DNA of 64,000 bases from Hymenobacter aranciens (lineage in GTDB: Bacteria > Bacteroidota > Bacteroidia > Cytophagales > Hymenobacteraceae). Numbering within the stretch: the stretch's first letter is position 1; each line of letters opens with the position of its first letter. Below are positions 16,288-23,593 of this stretch, in pieces. Where the stretch lies: NCBI RefSeq assembly GCF_030580865.1, contig NZ_JAUQSY010000009.1, forward strand, positions 124,001 to 188,000, given 5' to 3'. Under the pieces are notes generated by a model. The model was not told the origin of the DNA and searched no databases. It saw only the letters and a list, made by a program, of their open reading frames with translations. Made by a program: the position numbers and the translations under genes.

Positions 16288-17628
16288 TTAGGCCACGACG
16301 GGCCGGGAAAAGTGCTGATAGAAGCGCTCCAGGGCCTGCGGGCTGATGGTGCGCATGCGCTGCTCGTGGTAGCGGTAGAGCTCCAGCGTGGTTTTCGATT
16401 GCACCTTCTTGGGGGCCACGCCCCGCAGGTGCTGACTCATCTCGCGCCGGGCCCGACTGAGGCCCTCGGCCATTGCCCGCTGCTGGCGGTGCATCAGGTG
16501 GGTCTGGTACCACTTCATCGTGCCGATGAAGCCGCGCTCGTTTTCAGCGTCGAAGTAGCCCTTGCCGGCCACGTGCTCGGCGTAGGGCATCGGGGGGTAC
16601 TTCTCCGGATTTCGCGTGAAGTAGGCGGCCACCAGACCGATGCGTTCGAGCACCTGCTCGTGGTAGCGCTCCTGGTAAGTCAGGGGCCAGTCGGCGGGGA
16701 AGCCGCCGTAGATGCCGAAGTAGGCGGCGTTGAGCGCCAGGCGGCCCTGCTCCTCGCTGAAGCGCATATTCCGCGGGCCGTACACCTCCCGCTGGAAGGC
16801 CCACCAGGCCTCGCGCACCATGTCGTGCTGCCGGCGGGCCAGGCGCGTTTTGGGCCCTGGCGCGCTTGCCGGCGGGGCTACTGACTCCGAAGGCGTTACG
16901 GCCGCTTGCGAGGCGTCCGGGGGCGTTTCCGGCCCCGGCGCGGCCTTTTCGTCGGCGGGCAGCAGCCCCGTGTAGCCTGAATGTGTAGCCTGATGCTGAA
17001 TTGGTTGCGCTAGCGTGGATACGGGTAGTAACTTATCCACATGCCCGGTTTCCATTTCAGTAGCTTTAACTGGTTCATGAACTCCTTTAGGCGGAAAGTT
17101 TGTGCCTGGGGGGAGCGTGGCTACCCCATTGCCGGTCGCTTGAAAATCGGCCTGGGGGGTCGTTTTTTCAGCCTCCTGGGGCGTTTCCCAGAGAAAGCGG
17201 GGGTTGACCCACACGTAGTAGTCGTGCTGGCGGCCGCGAAATTTCTTGCGCAGCAGAATGCCCGCCTGCAGCAGCTCGGTGATGTGGTTGCGGATGGTGC
17301 GCCCGGCCACGCGCTTGCCGCGCACGCCGGTGCGGGCCAGCTCCTCGCTGTTGACGGCCAGCGGCGGTGGGTCGCCGCTGGCCAGCTCCTGGGCCAGCAG
17401 CGGGGTTTTGCGTAGCTCCAGCACGGCCCGGATGGCCAGGCGAATCAGCGCCCAGCCCGTCTTCTCGGCGCCGTCGGAAAGGATGCTCGGGCGCACTGCG
17501 TAGTGCTGCACGGTCCCGTCCTTGAGCGTGCGCTTACGCCACACTTTGTGCAGCTTTTCACTTTGTCGGTCAATAAATTGGGAGAAACGCACCCGCGCTT
17601 GGGAAGGGCAAAAGGGTATCGACAACAT
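16288..17628 (-). CDS. Prophage replication-initiator-like winged-helix protein
   Basis: 446 aa if started at the ATG at 17628. Residues 60-165 look like a winged helix (LARTGVRGKRVAGRTIRNHI, TELLQAGILLRKKFRGR), as in phage replication and DnaD-type proteins. A low-complexity proline/alanine linker covers about 165-260, then a charged helical domain with many arginines and tyrosines. A Bacteroidota-type -7 sequence TACCCTTTTG lies inside the first codons, so the true start could be the GTG about 35 bases downstream. It is the largest early gene, followed by small early genes. Confidence 0.62.
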   Translation of the reverse strand: MLSIPFCPSQARVRFSQFIDRQSEKLHKVWRKRTLKDGTVQHYAVRPSILSDGAEKTGWALIRLAIRAVLELRKTPLLAQELASGDPPPLAVNSEELARTGVRGKRVAGRTIRNHITELLQAGILLRKKFRGRQHDYYVWVNPRFLWETPQEAEKTTPQADFQATGNGVATLPPGTNFPPKGVHEPVKATEMETGHVDKLLPVSTLAQPIQHQATHSGYTGLLPADEKAAPGPETPPDASQAAVTPSESVAPPASAPGPKTRLARRQHDMVREAWWAFQREVYGPRNMRFSEEQGRLALNAAYFGIYGGFPADWPLTYQERYHEQVLERIGLVAAYFTRNPEKYPPMPYAEHVAGKGYFDAENERGFIGTMKWYQTHLMHRQQRAMAEGLSRARREMSQHLRGVAPKKVQSKTTLELYRYHEQRMRTISPQALERFYQHFSRPVVA

Positions 17629-17657
17629 TCGGCGAACGTGCTGGGGAGAAGGAAAGA

Positions 17658-17702
17658 AAAAGCCTGGGCGGCGCGCAGGCGGGGGCTGTCATCCCCGCCC
17701 GC
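17658..17702 (-). terminator. Paired hairpins with T tract ahead of the replication gene
   Basis: On the minus strand GGCGGGG-atgacag-CCCCGCC (about 17702-17681) is followed by GCCTG...CAGGC (about 17683-17665) and TTTTT. This can terminate transcription arriving from the tRNA-like RNA upstream. The rest of 17629-17989 holds no convincing gene; a 57-codon frame after 17990 is too unsupported to call. Confidence 0.5.
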
Positions 17703-17736
17703 GCGGTCGCCGGGTTGCTGGCAGCAAGCCCTGTGC

Positions 17737-17831
17737 GCACCCGGCCGGCGTCGAGCCGGCATCAGCCGTGGCGTTAAAACACTCCTTACCTGAAAGTGAA
17801 AACGGCTGGTCCTCCGTTAGACGACGGGGCT
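17737..17831 (-). ncRNA. tRNA-Glu-like RNA with a 27-nt insert in the anticodon loop
   Basis: Read on the minus strand: acceptor AGCCCCG, linker TC, a D-arm GTCTAACGGAGGAC as in tRNA-Glu, anticodon stem AGCCG, loop start TTTTCAC (anticodon TTC), then 27 extra bases (17795-17769), stem CGGCT, 3-base variable loop, T-arm GCCGG-CTCGACG-CCGGC and CGGGTGC. Only four acceptor pairs form and no CCA follows, the D-loop is short, and the insert interrupts the anticodon loop. It is either a decayed tRNA gene, an intron-bearing tRNA or a deliberate mimic. Further hairpins and a terminator follow to 17658. Confidence 0.5.
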
Positions 17832-17989
17832 GGTAATCGGTACCGTGCCGGTGGCCGGCGGGCCGCGCTCGTGCGCCTCGGGCGCGTGGCAGCCGGGTGC
17901 TGCCCACCGGTGGGGGCGTGCGTGCCGGGCCAGGCAGGCATCCGCTCCAGCGGGCAGGGTCGGGGTGGAAGGAAAAGACGGGGCAGGCA

Positions 17990-18223
17990 TCAGCGGCGCA
18001 GCAGTTGAGTGCGGATGAAGTAGCCCAGCCAGCGGCCGGCCGTGCGCAGCAGCACCCAGGCGGACCAGGCCCAGAGCGGAGCCCAGGTCCCCCACCAGGG
18101 CAGGGCGGGCAGCAGGCCCACGAGCTTAGCGCTGAGCAGGCCCAGCAGCAGTACGAGGCTGGCGACGCCGAGCAGGGCGGCGGGATGAGGTTTCGGGGGC
18201 ATGGATAGGGAGGGAAAGGGCAT
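17990..18223 (-). CDS. Small prophage membrane protein
   Basis: 77 aa with two hydrophobic segments (ALLGVASLVLLLGLLSAKLVG and LWAWSAWVLLRTAGRWLGYF) and a basic C-terminus (RTQLLRR). The ATG at 18223 and a second ATG seven codons later are both possible. It ends the row of small early genes after the 75-aa gene. Function unknown; an inner-membrane location is likely. Confidence 0.55.
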   Translation of the reverse strand: MPFPSLSMPPKPHPAALLGVASLVLLLGLLSAKLVGLLPALPWWGTWAPLWAWSAWVLLRTAGRWLGYFIRTQLLRR

Positions 18224-18289
18224 GAGGGGACCAGCGCGCCCCGAAGGGCGGCAGGGGTTCGCGCTCGTTGAGCAGGTAGCGGTGGCTGG

Positions 18290-18517
18290 CTAGCATGGTG
18301 GGGCGCCTCCTTTTGCCAGCAAGACCGCTCCCCAGGCCTGGCCCAGGTAGTAATAGTTGATGCTGTTGCCGATACCGGCATCCAGCGTAAAGAGAATCGG
18401 ATGCTCGGGCCTGGCCGGCGTGGACGCTTTCACGATTTCCACGAGGTGGTGCGTGGCGACCATTTCGCAAAAAGCAGGCGCATCGGCCTGGCTGATGGCG
18501 ACGACAATGCTAGCCAC
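18290..18517 (-). CDS. Small early prophage protein, unknown
   Basis: 75 aa from the GTG at 18517, chosen because it overlaps the stop of the previous gene by 8 bases and gives a clean beta start (ASIVVAISQADAPAFCEMVA). The end reads YYYLGQAWGAVLLAKGGA. Mixed alpha/beta, no signal peptide. It belongs to a run of short coupled genes (18290-19807). No family recognised. Confidence 0.5.
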   Translation of the reverse strand: MASIVVAISQADAPAFCEMVATHHLVEIVKASTPARPEHPILFTLDAGIGNSINYYYLGQAWGAVLLAKGGAPPC

Positions 18518-18788
18518 GGCCCGGCCCTCCCTCCTGCCCCAGCACTTGGTCAATGTCAGCCAGGCGCTGGTGAATGGCGGTCCGGTCGGTGCCCGGCACG
18601 CGCAGCGCCTCGAGCAACTCCACGCGCTCGCAGCGCAGGCGCTGGCGGCGCAACACGTCGGGCGGGGGCAGCTGCGCGAGGGGCAGCAGCACCACTTCCC
18701 GGTTCAGGTTCTGGCCCAGGGCCAGCGCAAAGCCCTGCGCGCCCAAATCGGCCGTGTGCAGGGTGTAGAGGTGAATGGGAGCGTTCAT
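18510..18788 (-). CDS. Small early prophage protein, unknown
   Basis: 92 aa from the ATG at 18788. The start NAPIHLYTLHTADLGAQGFA looks like a strand-turn-strand, followed by a leucine-rich, arginine-rich helical region (LRRQRLRCERVELLEALRV). Upstream codons in this frame overlap the HTH gene and are not used. It overlaps the next gene by 8 bases. Unknown function. Confidence 0.55.
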   Translation of the reverse strand: MNAPIHLYTLHTADLGAQGFALALGQNLNREVVLLPLAQLPPPDVLRRQRLRCERVELLEALRVPGTDRTAIHQRLADIDQVLGQEGGPGRG

Positions 18789-18810
18789 GGGCGGGGTGAG
18801 AAAAAAACCG

Positions 18811-19206
18811 TTAGGAAGCCAAGCGCATCTGCGGCTCGTCGCCGCGCAGGGCGGCCGGCACGGTGGCCGTGGCCGCCGGGGGCGGCGCGGGGGCCGGCAG
18901 CGTGGCCAGGTCGAAGGGCTCGCCACGGCCGTAGGCCACGGCGGCCGGCCAGGGAATGCGGGCCTCGGTGTTGAAGTAGAAGGCCTGGAGCGTGATGTGC
19001 TGGCCACGCTTGCCCGTCTTGCCCTTCTTGAGCCACTTGCGCACGGTGCTCACGTCCACGTCGAGGCGCTGGGCCAGGGCCTCCACGCTGAAGAGCACCA
19101 CCTCGACAGGGGCAGTTGGGGCGTTGCCCGGCGGGGGCAGGCGCTCGAGGATGGCACGAAACCACTGGTCGGCGTGGCCCACGGTAAGCAAGTCGGCGGC
19201 AGTCAT
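18811..19206 (-). CDS. Helix-turn-helix early prophage protein
   Basis: 131 aa. Residues 38-65 (FSVEALAQRLDVDVSTVRKW, then LKKGKTGKRG) form a MerR/excisionase-like helix-turn-helix with a basic wing. A proline/alanine-rich C-terminus follows. It could act as excisionase or as a replication helper; the early location and small size fit both. It starts 5 bases after the end of the 110-aa gene upstream, in the same operon. Confidence 0.6.
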   Translation of the reverse strand: MTAADLLTVGHADQWFRAILERLPPPGNAPTAPVEVVLFSVEALAQRLDVDVSTVRKWLKKGKTGKRGQHITLQAFYFNTEARIPWPAAVAYGRGEPFDLATLPAPAPPPAATATVPAALRGDEPQMRLAS

Positions 19207-19211
19207 GGCAG

Positions 19212-19544
19212 TTAGGCAGCTTTGGTGAGGGAATCAGAATCGGGCAGCAGCAGGCGGTACTCGCGGCGGCAGTCGGTCAGGTCGATTTCGCGGATGCCGG
19301 GCAGCTGCGGCACCAGCAGCACCTCGTGGGCGGTGGTGCCGTCCTCCACGGCCGTGCGCAGCTCGGGCGGCATGGGGCCGGCCACGTACACCGTCAGGTG
19401 GCCGCGCTGGTAGGTGTAGCCTAGGATGGGCTCGGGGGCGGGCACCGGCACCAGGGCGGCGCCGGGCGGTAGGGCGCGCAGGCGCAGGCGCTTGCCGGTG
19501 CGGGCGCTGGTGAGCGAGACGGGGCGGGCGAAGGGCGTTTTCAT
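19212..19544 (-). CDS. Early prophage protein, unknown
   Basis: 110 aa, basic N-terminus (TSARTGKRLRLRALP) and a beta-rich middle (ILGYTYQRGHLTVYVAGPM). Its ATG touches the stop of the 87-aa gene upstream (shared base at 19544), showing coupling. No recognised family. Confidence 0.55.
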   Translation of the reverse strand: MKTPFARPVSLTSARTGKRLRLRALPPGAALVPVPAPEPILGYTYQRGHLTVYVAGPMPPELRTAVEDGTTAHEVLLVPQLPGIREIDLTDCRREYRLLLPDSDSLTKAA

Positions 19545-19807
19545 CAGGCCATTTGCTCTTGCCGGTGGACGACCTGCAGGCTGCCGCTCAGCCGCTGCCG
19601 GCGCTGGCGCTCCTCCTTCAGCACCACCGGCGTCTCTTCGCGGTAGTGCGGGTGGGTGATATTGATTTCGTAGCAGCGGCGCTCGAGCTGGTCTTCTGGC
19701 ACGAGCATCACCAGCGCCGGCGGCAGCAGGGTAGCTTGCAGCTCAGCCAACTCCTGCGGGTTAGGTTCGGTGGCGGGCGTGGGTGGAGAGGTGTTGAGGT
19801 ACATCAT
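19544..19807 (-). CDS. Small early prophage protein, unknown
   Basis: 87 aa from the double ATG at 19807. Sequence runs from a proline-rich start (NTSPPTPATEPNPQELAELQ) to a charged helical end (EERQRRQRLSGSLQVVHRQ). The frame stays open far upstream, but that part is antisense to the two plus-strand paralogues and has no protein character. It is the first gene of the early operon, divergent from the gene at 19952; the 144 bases between must hold promoters for both. Confidence 0.5.
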   Translation of the reverse strand: MMYLNTSPPTPATEPNPQELAELQATLLPPALVMLVPEDQLERRCYEINITHPHYREETPVVLKEERQRRQRLSGSLQVVHRQEQMA

Positions 19808-19951
19808 AGCGGGGAGGGTGAAAGGAAAAGAATCATTGGCCGAGGCATTGACCGGCTTGGGCGAGCGAATACCCGGGTTGACATAAAGGCGTAAGCCAAG
19901 GCTAGAGAAGTGAGCGTAAACTGCACACCTTATTCGCCTTCCCGCTGTCCT

Positions 19952-20269
19952 ATGCCCGTCGCTCTGCTGGCCGAACTGGCCCCCTACTACCCCCTGCTCA
20001 CCGGCCCGGCCCGGCGCAGCCGGCTGCGCTGGCAAGCCCTGGAGCAGGCCGAGCAGCTTACCCAGCAAGCCCTGCAAGCCATCACGGCCGCGCAGCTGGC
20101 GCACTTTGCCCCGCCGGTGTGGGAGCACTACAAGCGCCTGCGCCTGGCGCTGCGCGCGCCGGACCACACGCCCACGAACTGGGACGAGCGCACGGCCCGC
20201 CTGCGCGAGGCCCGGCAGCTGTTGCGGCAGCTCGTGCAGCAGGGGCCCGTGGCACAAGGGCACTACTAG
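19952..20269 (+). CDS. Small leucine-rich protein, first of a paralogous pair
   Basis: 105 aa from the ATG at 19952. It is a homologue of the next gene: both share an N-terminal LAPYYP motif, a central WE.Y.RLRL motif and a C-terminal W..R.ARL.EA.QLL.QL motif. Conservation at the protein level in this frame, rather than on the opposite strand, shows that the plus strand is coding. All-helical, no signal peptide. It runs against the surrounding minus-strand early genes and may be expressed in the lysogen. Function unknown. Confidence 0.55.
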   Translation: MPVALLAELAPYYPLLTGPARRSRLRWQALEQAEQLTQQALQAITAAQLAHFAPPVWEHYKRLRLALRAPDHTPTNWDERTARLREARQLLRQLVQQGPVAQGHY

Positions 20270-20407
20270 CCGGCGGGGGAACAAGGGTCCATTGGACGAG
20301 GGAATCGTGCCCTTGGTCGATAAAAAGCGACCATTGAGCCGGAGGGCTAATCCTGGCCCCGGCAGAATCCCGTTCTCCGGGAGCTTTTCTACAGTTCTGC
20401 TTCCGCC

Positions 20408-20731
20408 ATGCACCGCACCGTTCTGCTCGCAGCCCCCGTTCTGGCGGCGCTGCTGGCCCAACTGGCTCCCTACTACCCCCAACTCGTCGGCATGCGCCGC
20501 CGCACCGTGCCGGGCTGGACCCGCCTGGGCTCGGCCGAGCAACTCACCAGCCGGGCCCTGCTGGCCGTGCCGGCCTGGGTGCTGCAGCAGCTGCCCGCCC
20601 CCTTGTGGGAGCAATACGAGCGCCTGCGGCTGCCCGCCGCGCCGGGGAGCAGCTGGGAGCAGCGCCTGGCCCGCCTGCAGGAGGCGGAGCAGCTGCTGGG
20701 GCAGCTGGCGGAACTGCCGGTGGCGGAGTAG
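20408..20731 (+). CDS. Small leucine-rich protein, second of a paralogous pair
   Basis: 107 aa, paralogue of 19952-20269 with the LAPYYP, WE.Y.RLRL and ARLQEAEQLL.QL motifs in the same order. The start extends slightly further (MHRTVLLAAPVLAALLAQ). The 138 bases between the two contain short inverted words (CAAGGGCAC/GTGCCCTTG) and may hold the promoter. The pair ends 9 bases before the convergent gene at 20740. Function unknown. Confidence 0.55.
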   Translation: MHRTVLLAAPVLAALLAQLAPYYPQLVGMRRRTVPGWTRLGSAEQLTSRALLAVPAWVLQQLPAPLWEQYERLRLPAAPGSSWEQRLARLQEAEQLLGQLAELPVAE

Positions 20732-20739
20732 CGCGGGCA

Positions 20740-21087
20740 TTAGCATGGGGTGGTGCCAGCGGCCGGGGCCACGTAGTGCGCCTCGCCGGGCAGGATGTGC
20801 GCCAGCGCCTCGCCCCGGCTCACGATGGAGAAATAGGACATGACCAGCCGGGCGCAGTAGGCCACGTTGTTGTCGAGGTAGATGGTCAGGTCCACCACAT
20901 CGACGGGGGCCTTGAAATGGCCGGACGTTTCGAAGTCGCGCTCGCGGGTGAACTCCAGGTGGGTGATGCGGTGGCCGAGCACGTGCGCGGCCAGGCCGGC
21001 TTCCAGCGTGCTGCGGTCGTCGCGGGTGACCTGGGCGCCGGGCACGTGCTCGCTGGGCTTGAAGGGGTGCGGAATCTGGTCGGGCAT
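20740..21087 (-). CDS. Early prophage protein, unknown
   Basis: 115 aa from the ATG at 21087. The frame opens upstream, but the folded part begins PDQIPHPFKPSEHVPGAQVT. A central THLEFTRERDFETSGHFKAP and VDLTIYLDNNVAYCARLVMS look like beta strands and helix. Its second half is weakly similar to the next gene upstream (21101-21463): both end in a segment with CARLVM/NARLVMASIPLIS, so the two may be distant paralogues. Unknown function. Confidence 0.55.
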   Translation of the reverse strand: MPDQIPHPFKPSEHVPGAQVTRDDRSTLEAGLAAHVLGHRITHLEFTRERDFETSGHFKAPVDVVDLTIYLDNNVAYCARLVMSYFSIVSRGEALAHILPGEAHYVAPAAGTTPC

Positions 21088-21100
21088 GCGAGAGAAAGTT

Positions 21101-21463
21101 TTAGGAAATGAGTGGGATAGAAGCCATAACCAGGCGGGCGTTGGCGTAGCGCACGCAGTTGCAGAGCAGCCGGCGCACGTCGGCCACGCGGCGCACCTGC
21201 TGGGCCGTGAAAAGGGTTTCGGGGAACACCGCGTCGGCGTAATGCACCGTGAGGCGGCAGGTAGCGGCCGGCACGGGCCCACCCTGCCAGTCGTAAGTGA
21301 GCTGGAACCGCTCGCGCTGCGGGCCGTGCCAGTGCGCGGCGACGGTGGCAGCGCCGGGCACGGCCTGCTCCTGGGCCGTGAAGCCCTGGGCGCGCAGCCA
21401 GGCGGCCACGTCCACCACGAGATTGCGGGGGCCGTTGGGCGTGTAGGGGGCCGGCGCTTCCAT
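21101..21463 (-). CDS. Early prophage protein, unknown
   Basis: 120 aa. Segments: NLVVDVAAWLRAQGFTAQEQ (helix), RFQLTYDWQGGPVPAATCRL (strands), a LTVHYADAVF strand and a C-terminal RRLLCNCVRYANARLVMASI. It lies between the Cro-like gene and the 115-aa gene on the same strand, in what is probably the first operon expressed on induction. No family recognised. Confidence 0.55.
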   Translation of the reverse strand: MEAPAPYTPNGPRNLVVDVAAWLRAQGFTAQEQAVPGAATVAAHWHGPQRERFQLTYDWQGGPVPAATCRLTVHYADAVFPETLFTAQQVRRVADVRRLLCNCVRYANARLVMASIPLIS

Positions 21464-21464
21464 C

Positions 21465-21731
21465 TTAGGCTTGGGCAGCAGCGGCCTTGAATAAGTCTGC
21501 TTTGGGAGCGGGCACCACCGGCATCAGCTCGGCCGGAATCTCCAGGCTGGGCAGGCCGTGGCCAATCAGCGCCACCAGATGCTTCAGGTTCATCACGCGG
21601 CCGATGCGCACGTTGTTGAGCATGGAGGCCGAGGCCGGATAGTCGGCCTTGATGGCCGCATCAATAGCGCTGGTGGGAAGCTCCTCGATGACGATGGAGA
21701 GCAGCCGCAGGTATTTCTGACGCTCAGTCAT
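21465..21731 (-). CDS. Cro-like early regulator
   Basis: 88 aa from the ATG at 21731. The segment YPASASMLNNVRIGRVMNLK, then HLVALIGHGLP, has the layout of a helix-turn-helix seen in small Bacteroidota phage regulators. It is divergent from the repressor at 21870 with two inverted operators between them, the classical Cro/CI layout. Its promoter has a perfect -7 box TATGTTTG (21805-21798 on the minus strand). Codons upstream of 21731 would run through this promoter, so 21731 is the start. Confidence 0.6.
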   Translation of the reverse strand: MTERQKYLRLLSIVIEELPTSAIDAAIKADYPASASMLNNVRIGRVMNLKHLVALIGHGLPSLEIPAELMPVVPAPKADLFKAAAAQA

Positions 21732-21776
21732 GGTTCGTGATTGGCACAATTCACCCGCCAACTGCTTACTTGCAGG

Positions 21777-21817
21777 AGTTCGGTACTGTACACGCCACAA
21801 ACATACGGCACCGAACT
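21777..21817. promoter_or_regulatory. Repressor operator pair over the early promoter
   Basis: AGTTCGGTACTGTA (21777-21790) and the inverted TACGGCACCGAACT (21804-21817) match at 12 of 14 positions and enclose the minus-strand -7 box TATGTTTG (21805-21798). Binding here would block the Cro-like operon. The inner word GTACTGTACAC (21783-21793) recurs inverted at 22401-22411. Confidence 0.7.
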
Positions 21818-21869
21818 ATAAATAGCCCAACAGAAACGGTCTTTATTTAGACCATTTGAGCCAAATAAA

Positions 21870-22343
21870 GTGCAGGAGACTATTAACCAGCGCATTAAAT
21901 TTTTGATTGAAAAGCTCGGACTAAGCGTCAGAGGTTTCAGCGCTGCGCTCGACACGCCCGTTAGTACTACTCGGAACTACTTAGACAAAGAAACCAAGCC
22001 AAGCACTGACTACATAGAGCGCATATCGGAGCATTTTAAGACAGTCAATATCCACTGGCTTATTACCGGGCAAGGCGAACCATTTATAGGCGAAGCACCC
22101 ACACAGCACACATCCACTCGGATAAAGAAAGTTACTGGTGGCGCCATCAATAGTGGCTCCGGCGACCAGCTCGTTACCCTAGAGTCCTGCCAGCGTGAGT
22201 TGGAGGCGGTGAAGCGGGATGCGGCATCTTACCAGCGGGAGATTGAACTGCTGAAAGGGCAACTGGAGAGCAAGGATGCGCTGATAGCGGCGAAGGACGA
22301 AATGCTCAATTTTCTGCGCGGCGGGTACAATAGACCGAATTAA
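21870..22343 (+). CDS. CI-like prophage repressor
   Basis: 157 aa. Residues 1-65 form a helix-turn-helix (RIKFLIEKLGLSVRGFSAAL, then TPVSTTRNYLDK) with the IHWLITGQGEPF segment typical of Bacteroidota phage repressors. A glycine-rich linker with SGSGDQ follows, then a coiled coil from about residue 107 (CQRELEAVKRDAASYQREIE and on) that should dimerise it, ending LNFLRGGYNRPN. There is no LexA-type protease domain, so induction must differ from lambda. It is divergent from the Cro-like gene and probably keeps lytic genes off. Confidence 0.82.
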   Translation: MQETINQRIKFLIEKLGLSVRGFSAALDTPVSTTRNYLDKETKPSTDYIERISEHFKTVNIHWLITGQGEPFIGEAPTQHTSTRIKKVTGGAINSGSGDQLVTLESCQRELEAVKRDAASYQREIELLKGQLESKDALIAAKDEMLNFLRGGYNRPN

Positions 22344-22400
22344 TCCTGTTTTTCTAGTAATTGTACTAGAAAATATTTTTGAAAACAGGTGTTTTTACGG

Positions 22401-22431
22401 GTGTACAGTACAAAAAAGCTGCTGACCTTTG
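22401..22431 (+). promoter_or_regulatory. Promoter with repressor half-operator for the nuclease gene
   Basis: GTGTACAGTAC (22401-22411) is the exact reverse complement of the operator word at 21783-21793. It lies ahead of a -7-like GACCTTTG (22424-22431), so the prophage repressor probably also sets expression of the gene at 22507. Confidence 0.6.
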
Positions 22432-22506
22432 CCCATTGCAGTGCTCACTATTGTCACTGATTCATTTCTTACAATCAACCCATCTTCACCAGTCTCTTTC
22501 ACCCCT

Positions 22507-23589
22507 ATGGACTTCATCGACGTTATCAAAGCCTTGGGCGAAAAGGTAGGCCGCCTCAAAGACAGTATCCAAACGGAAGAGGCTACGAAGAATGCCTTCG
22601 TGATGCCCTTCATCGCAGCCCTGGGCTACGATGTATTCAACCCCTTTGAAGTGATACCCGAGTTCATCGCTGACTTAGGCATCAAGAAAGGTGAGAAGGT
22701 GGACTACTGCATCCAGAAGGATAACCAACCCATCATCATCGTAGAGTGCAAGCACTGGAAAGAGGGCTTGGACGTGCATAATTCACAGCTGCACCGTTAC
22801 TTCCATGTCACTACCACGCGCTTCGGTATCCTTACCAACGGCATCATTTACCGCTTCTATACCGATTTGGTAGAGCCCAACAAGATGGACGATAAGCCTT
22901 TCTGGGAAATCAACATCTCTGACATGAGCGAGGCGAACGTGTTTGAGCTGAAGAAATTTCACAAAACTGGCTTCGACGTCGACCAGATTCTCAGCACCGC
23001 CTCGGAGCTGAAATACACCCGGGAAATCAAGACGCTGCTAGCGGCTGAGCTACGCGACCCCAGCATTGAGTTCGTGCGGCACTTCGCCAAGCAGGTGGCC
23101 CCCGGCAAGCTCACCGAGAAGGTGATGGAGCAATTCAACGTGCTCGTGAAGAAATCGGCCCACCAAGTGCTTAACGAAACCATTAACGACCGCCTCAAGT
23201 CAGCGCTCGCCAAGGAGGAAGTAGCCCAGGTGCAAGTGGACGAAGCGCCGGTCAATGACGCCCCCAAAGGCGGCACCGAGTTTACCGAGTTAGAGCGCGA
23301 GGCTTTCCTCATCGTGAAAACCATCCTGCGCCCCCAAGTAGAAGCCAGCCGCATCACCCACCGCGATACCACGAGCTACCTCAACGTCTTGCTCGACGAC
23401 AACAAGAACAAGATTGTGTGCCGCCTGTGGCTCAACGGCTCGAAGCACTACATTTCCTTCTTTGGCGAGGATAAGAAGGACGTGAAAACAGAAATCAACG
23501 GCCTGGACGACCTCTATAAGTTCAGCGACCAGCTGCTGGCTACCGCTGGGCAGATTGATGCGCGCAAGGCGGTAGTTGTAGCAAACTAA
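22507..23589 (+). CDS. Solo HsdR N-terminal-type endonuclease
   Basis: 360 aa from the ATG at 22507. Residues 30-130 show the type I restriction R-subunit N-terminal nuclease pattern: FVMPFIAALGYDVFNP, then VDYCIQKDNQPIIIVECKHW with Asp66, Glu80 and Lys82 as a PD-(D/E)XK site. No helicase domain follows; instead there is a helical middle and a C-terminal domain (FLIVKTILRPQVEASRITHR) that may bind nucleic acid. Solo genes of this kind are frequent in prophages and may act in defence or superinfection exclusion. It lies next to the repressor and carries a copy of its operator. Confidence 0.75.
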   Translation: MDFIDVIKALGEKVGRLKDSIQTEEATKNAFVMPFIAALGYDVFNPFEVIPEFIADLGIKKGEKVDYCIQKDNQPIIIVECKHWKEGLDVHNSQLHRYFHVTTTRFGILTNGIIYRFYTDLVEPNKMDDKPFWEINISDMSEANVFELKKFHKTGFDVDQILSTASELKYTREIKTLLAAELRDPSIEFVRHFAKQVAPGKLTEKVMEQFNVLVKKSAHQVLNETINDRLKSALAKEEVAQVQVDEAPVNDAPKGGTEFTELEREAFLIVKTILRPQVEASRITHRDTTSYLNVLLDDNKNKIVCRLWLNGSKHYISFFGEDKKDVKTEINGLDDLYKFSDQLLATAGQIDARKAVVVAN

Positions 23590-23593
23590 GGAT

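Noticed and set aside
17737..17831. A normal functional tRNA-Glu gene
   Set aside because: The 27-nt insert, poor acceptor pairing and missing CCA prevent an ordinary call; kept as a tRNA-like RNA instead.
20277..20390. Short inverted words between the two paralogues as a terminator
   Set aside because: CAAGGGCAC/GTGCCCTTG is only 9 bp with a wide loop and no T tract; too weak to call.
19808..20746. A long upstream extension of the minus-strand gene at 19544-19807
   Set aside because: The extension is antisense to two plus-strand paralogues whose conservation is at the protein level on the plus strand.
22429..22506. Upstream start for the nuclease gene
   Set aside because: The extra 26 codons begin inside the -7 box; the ATG at 22507 gives a clean start.
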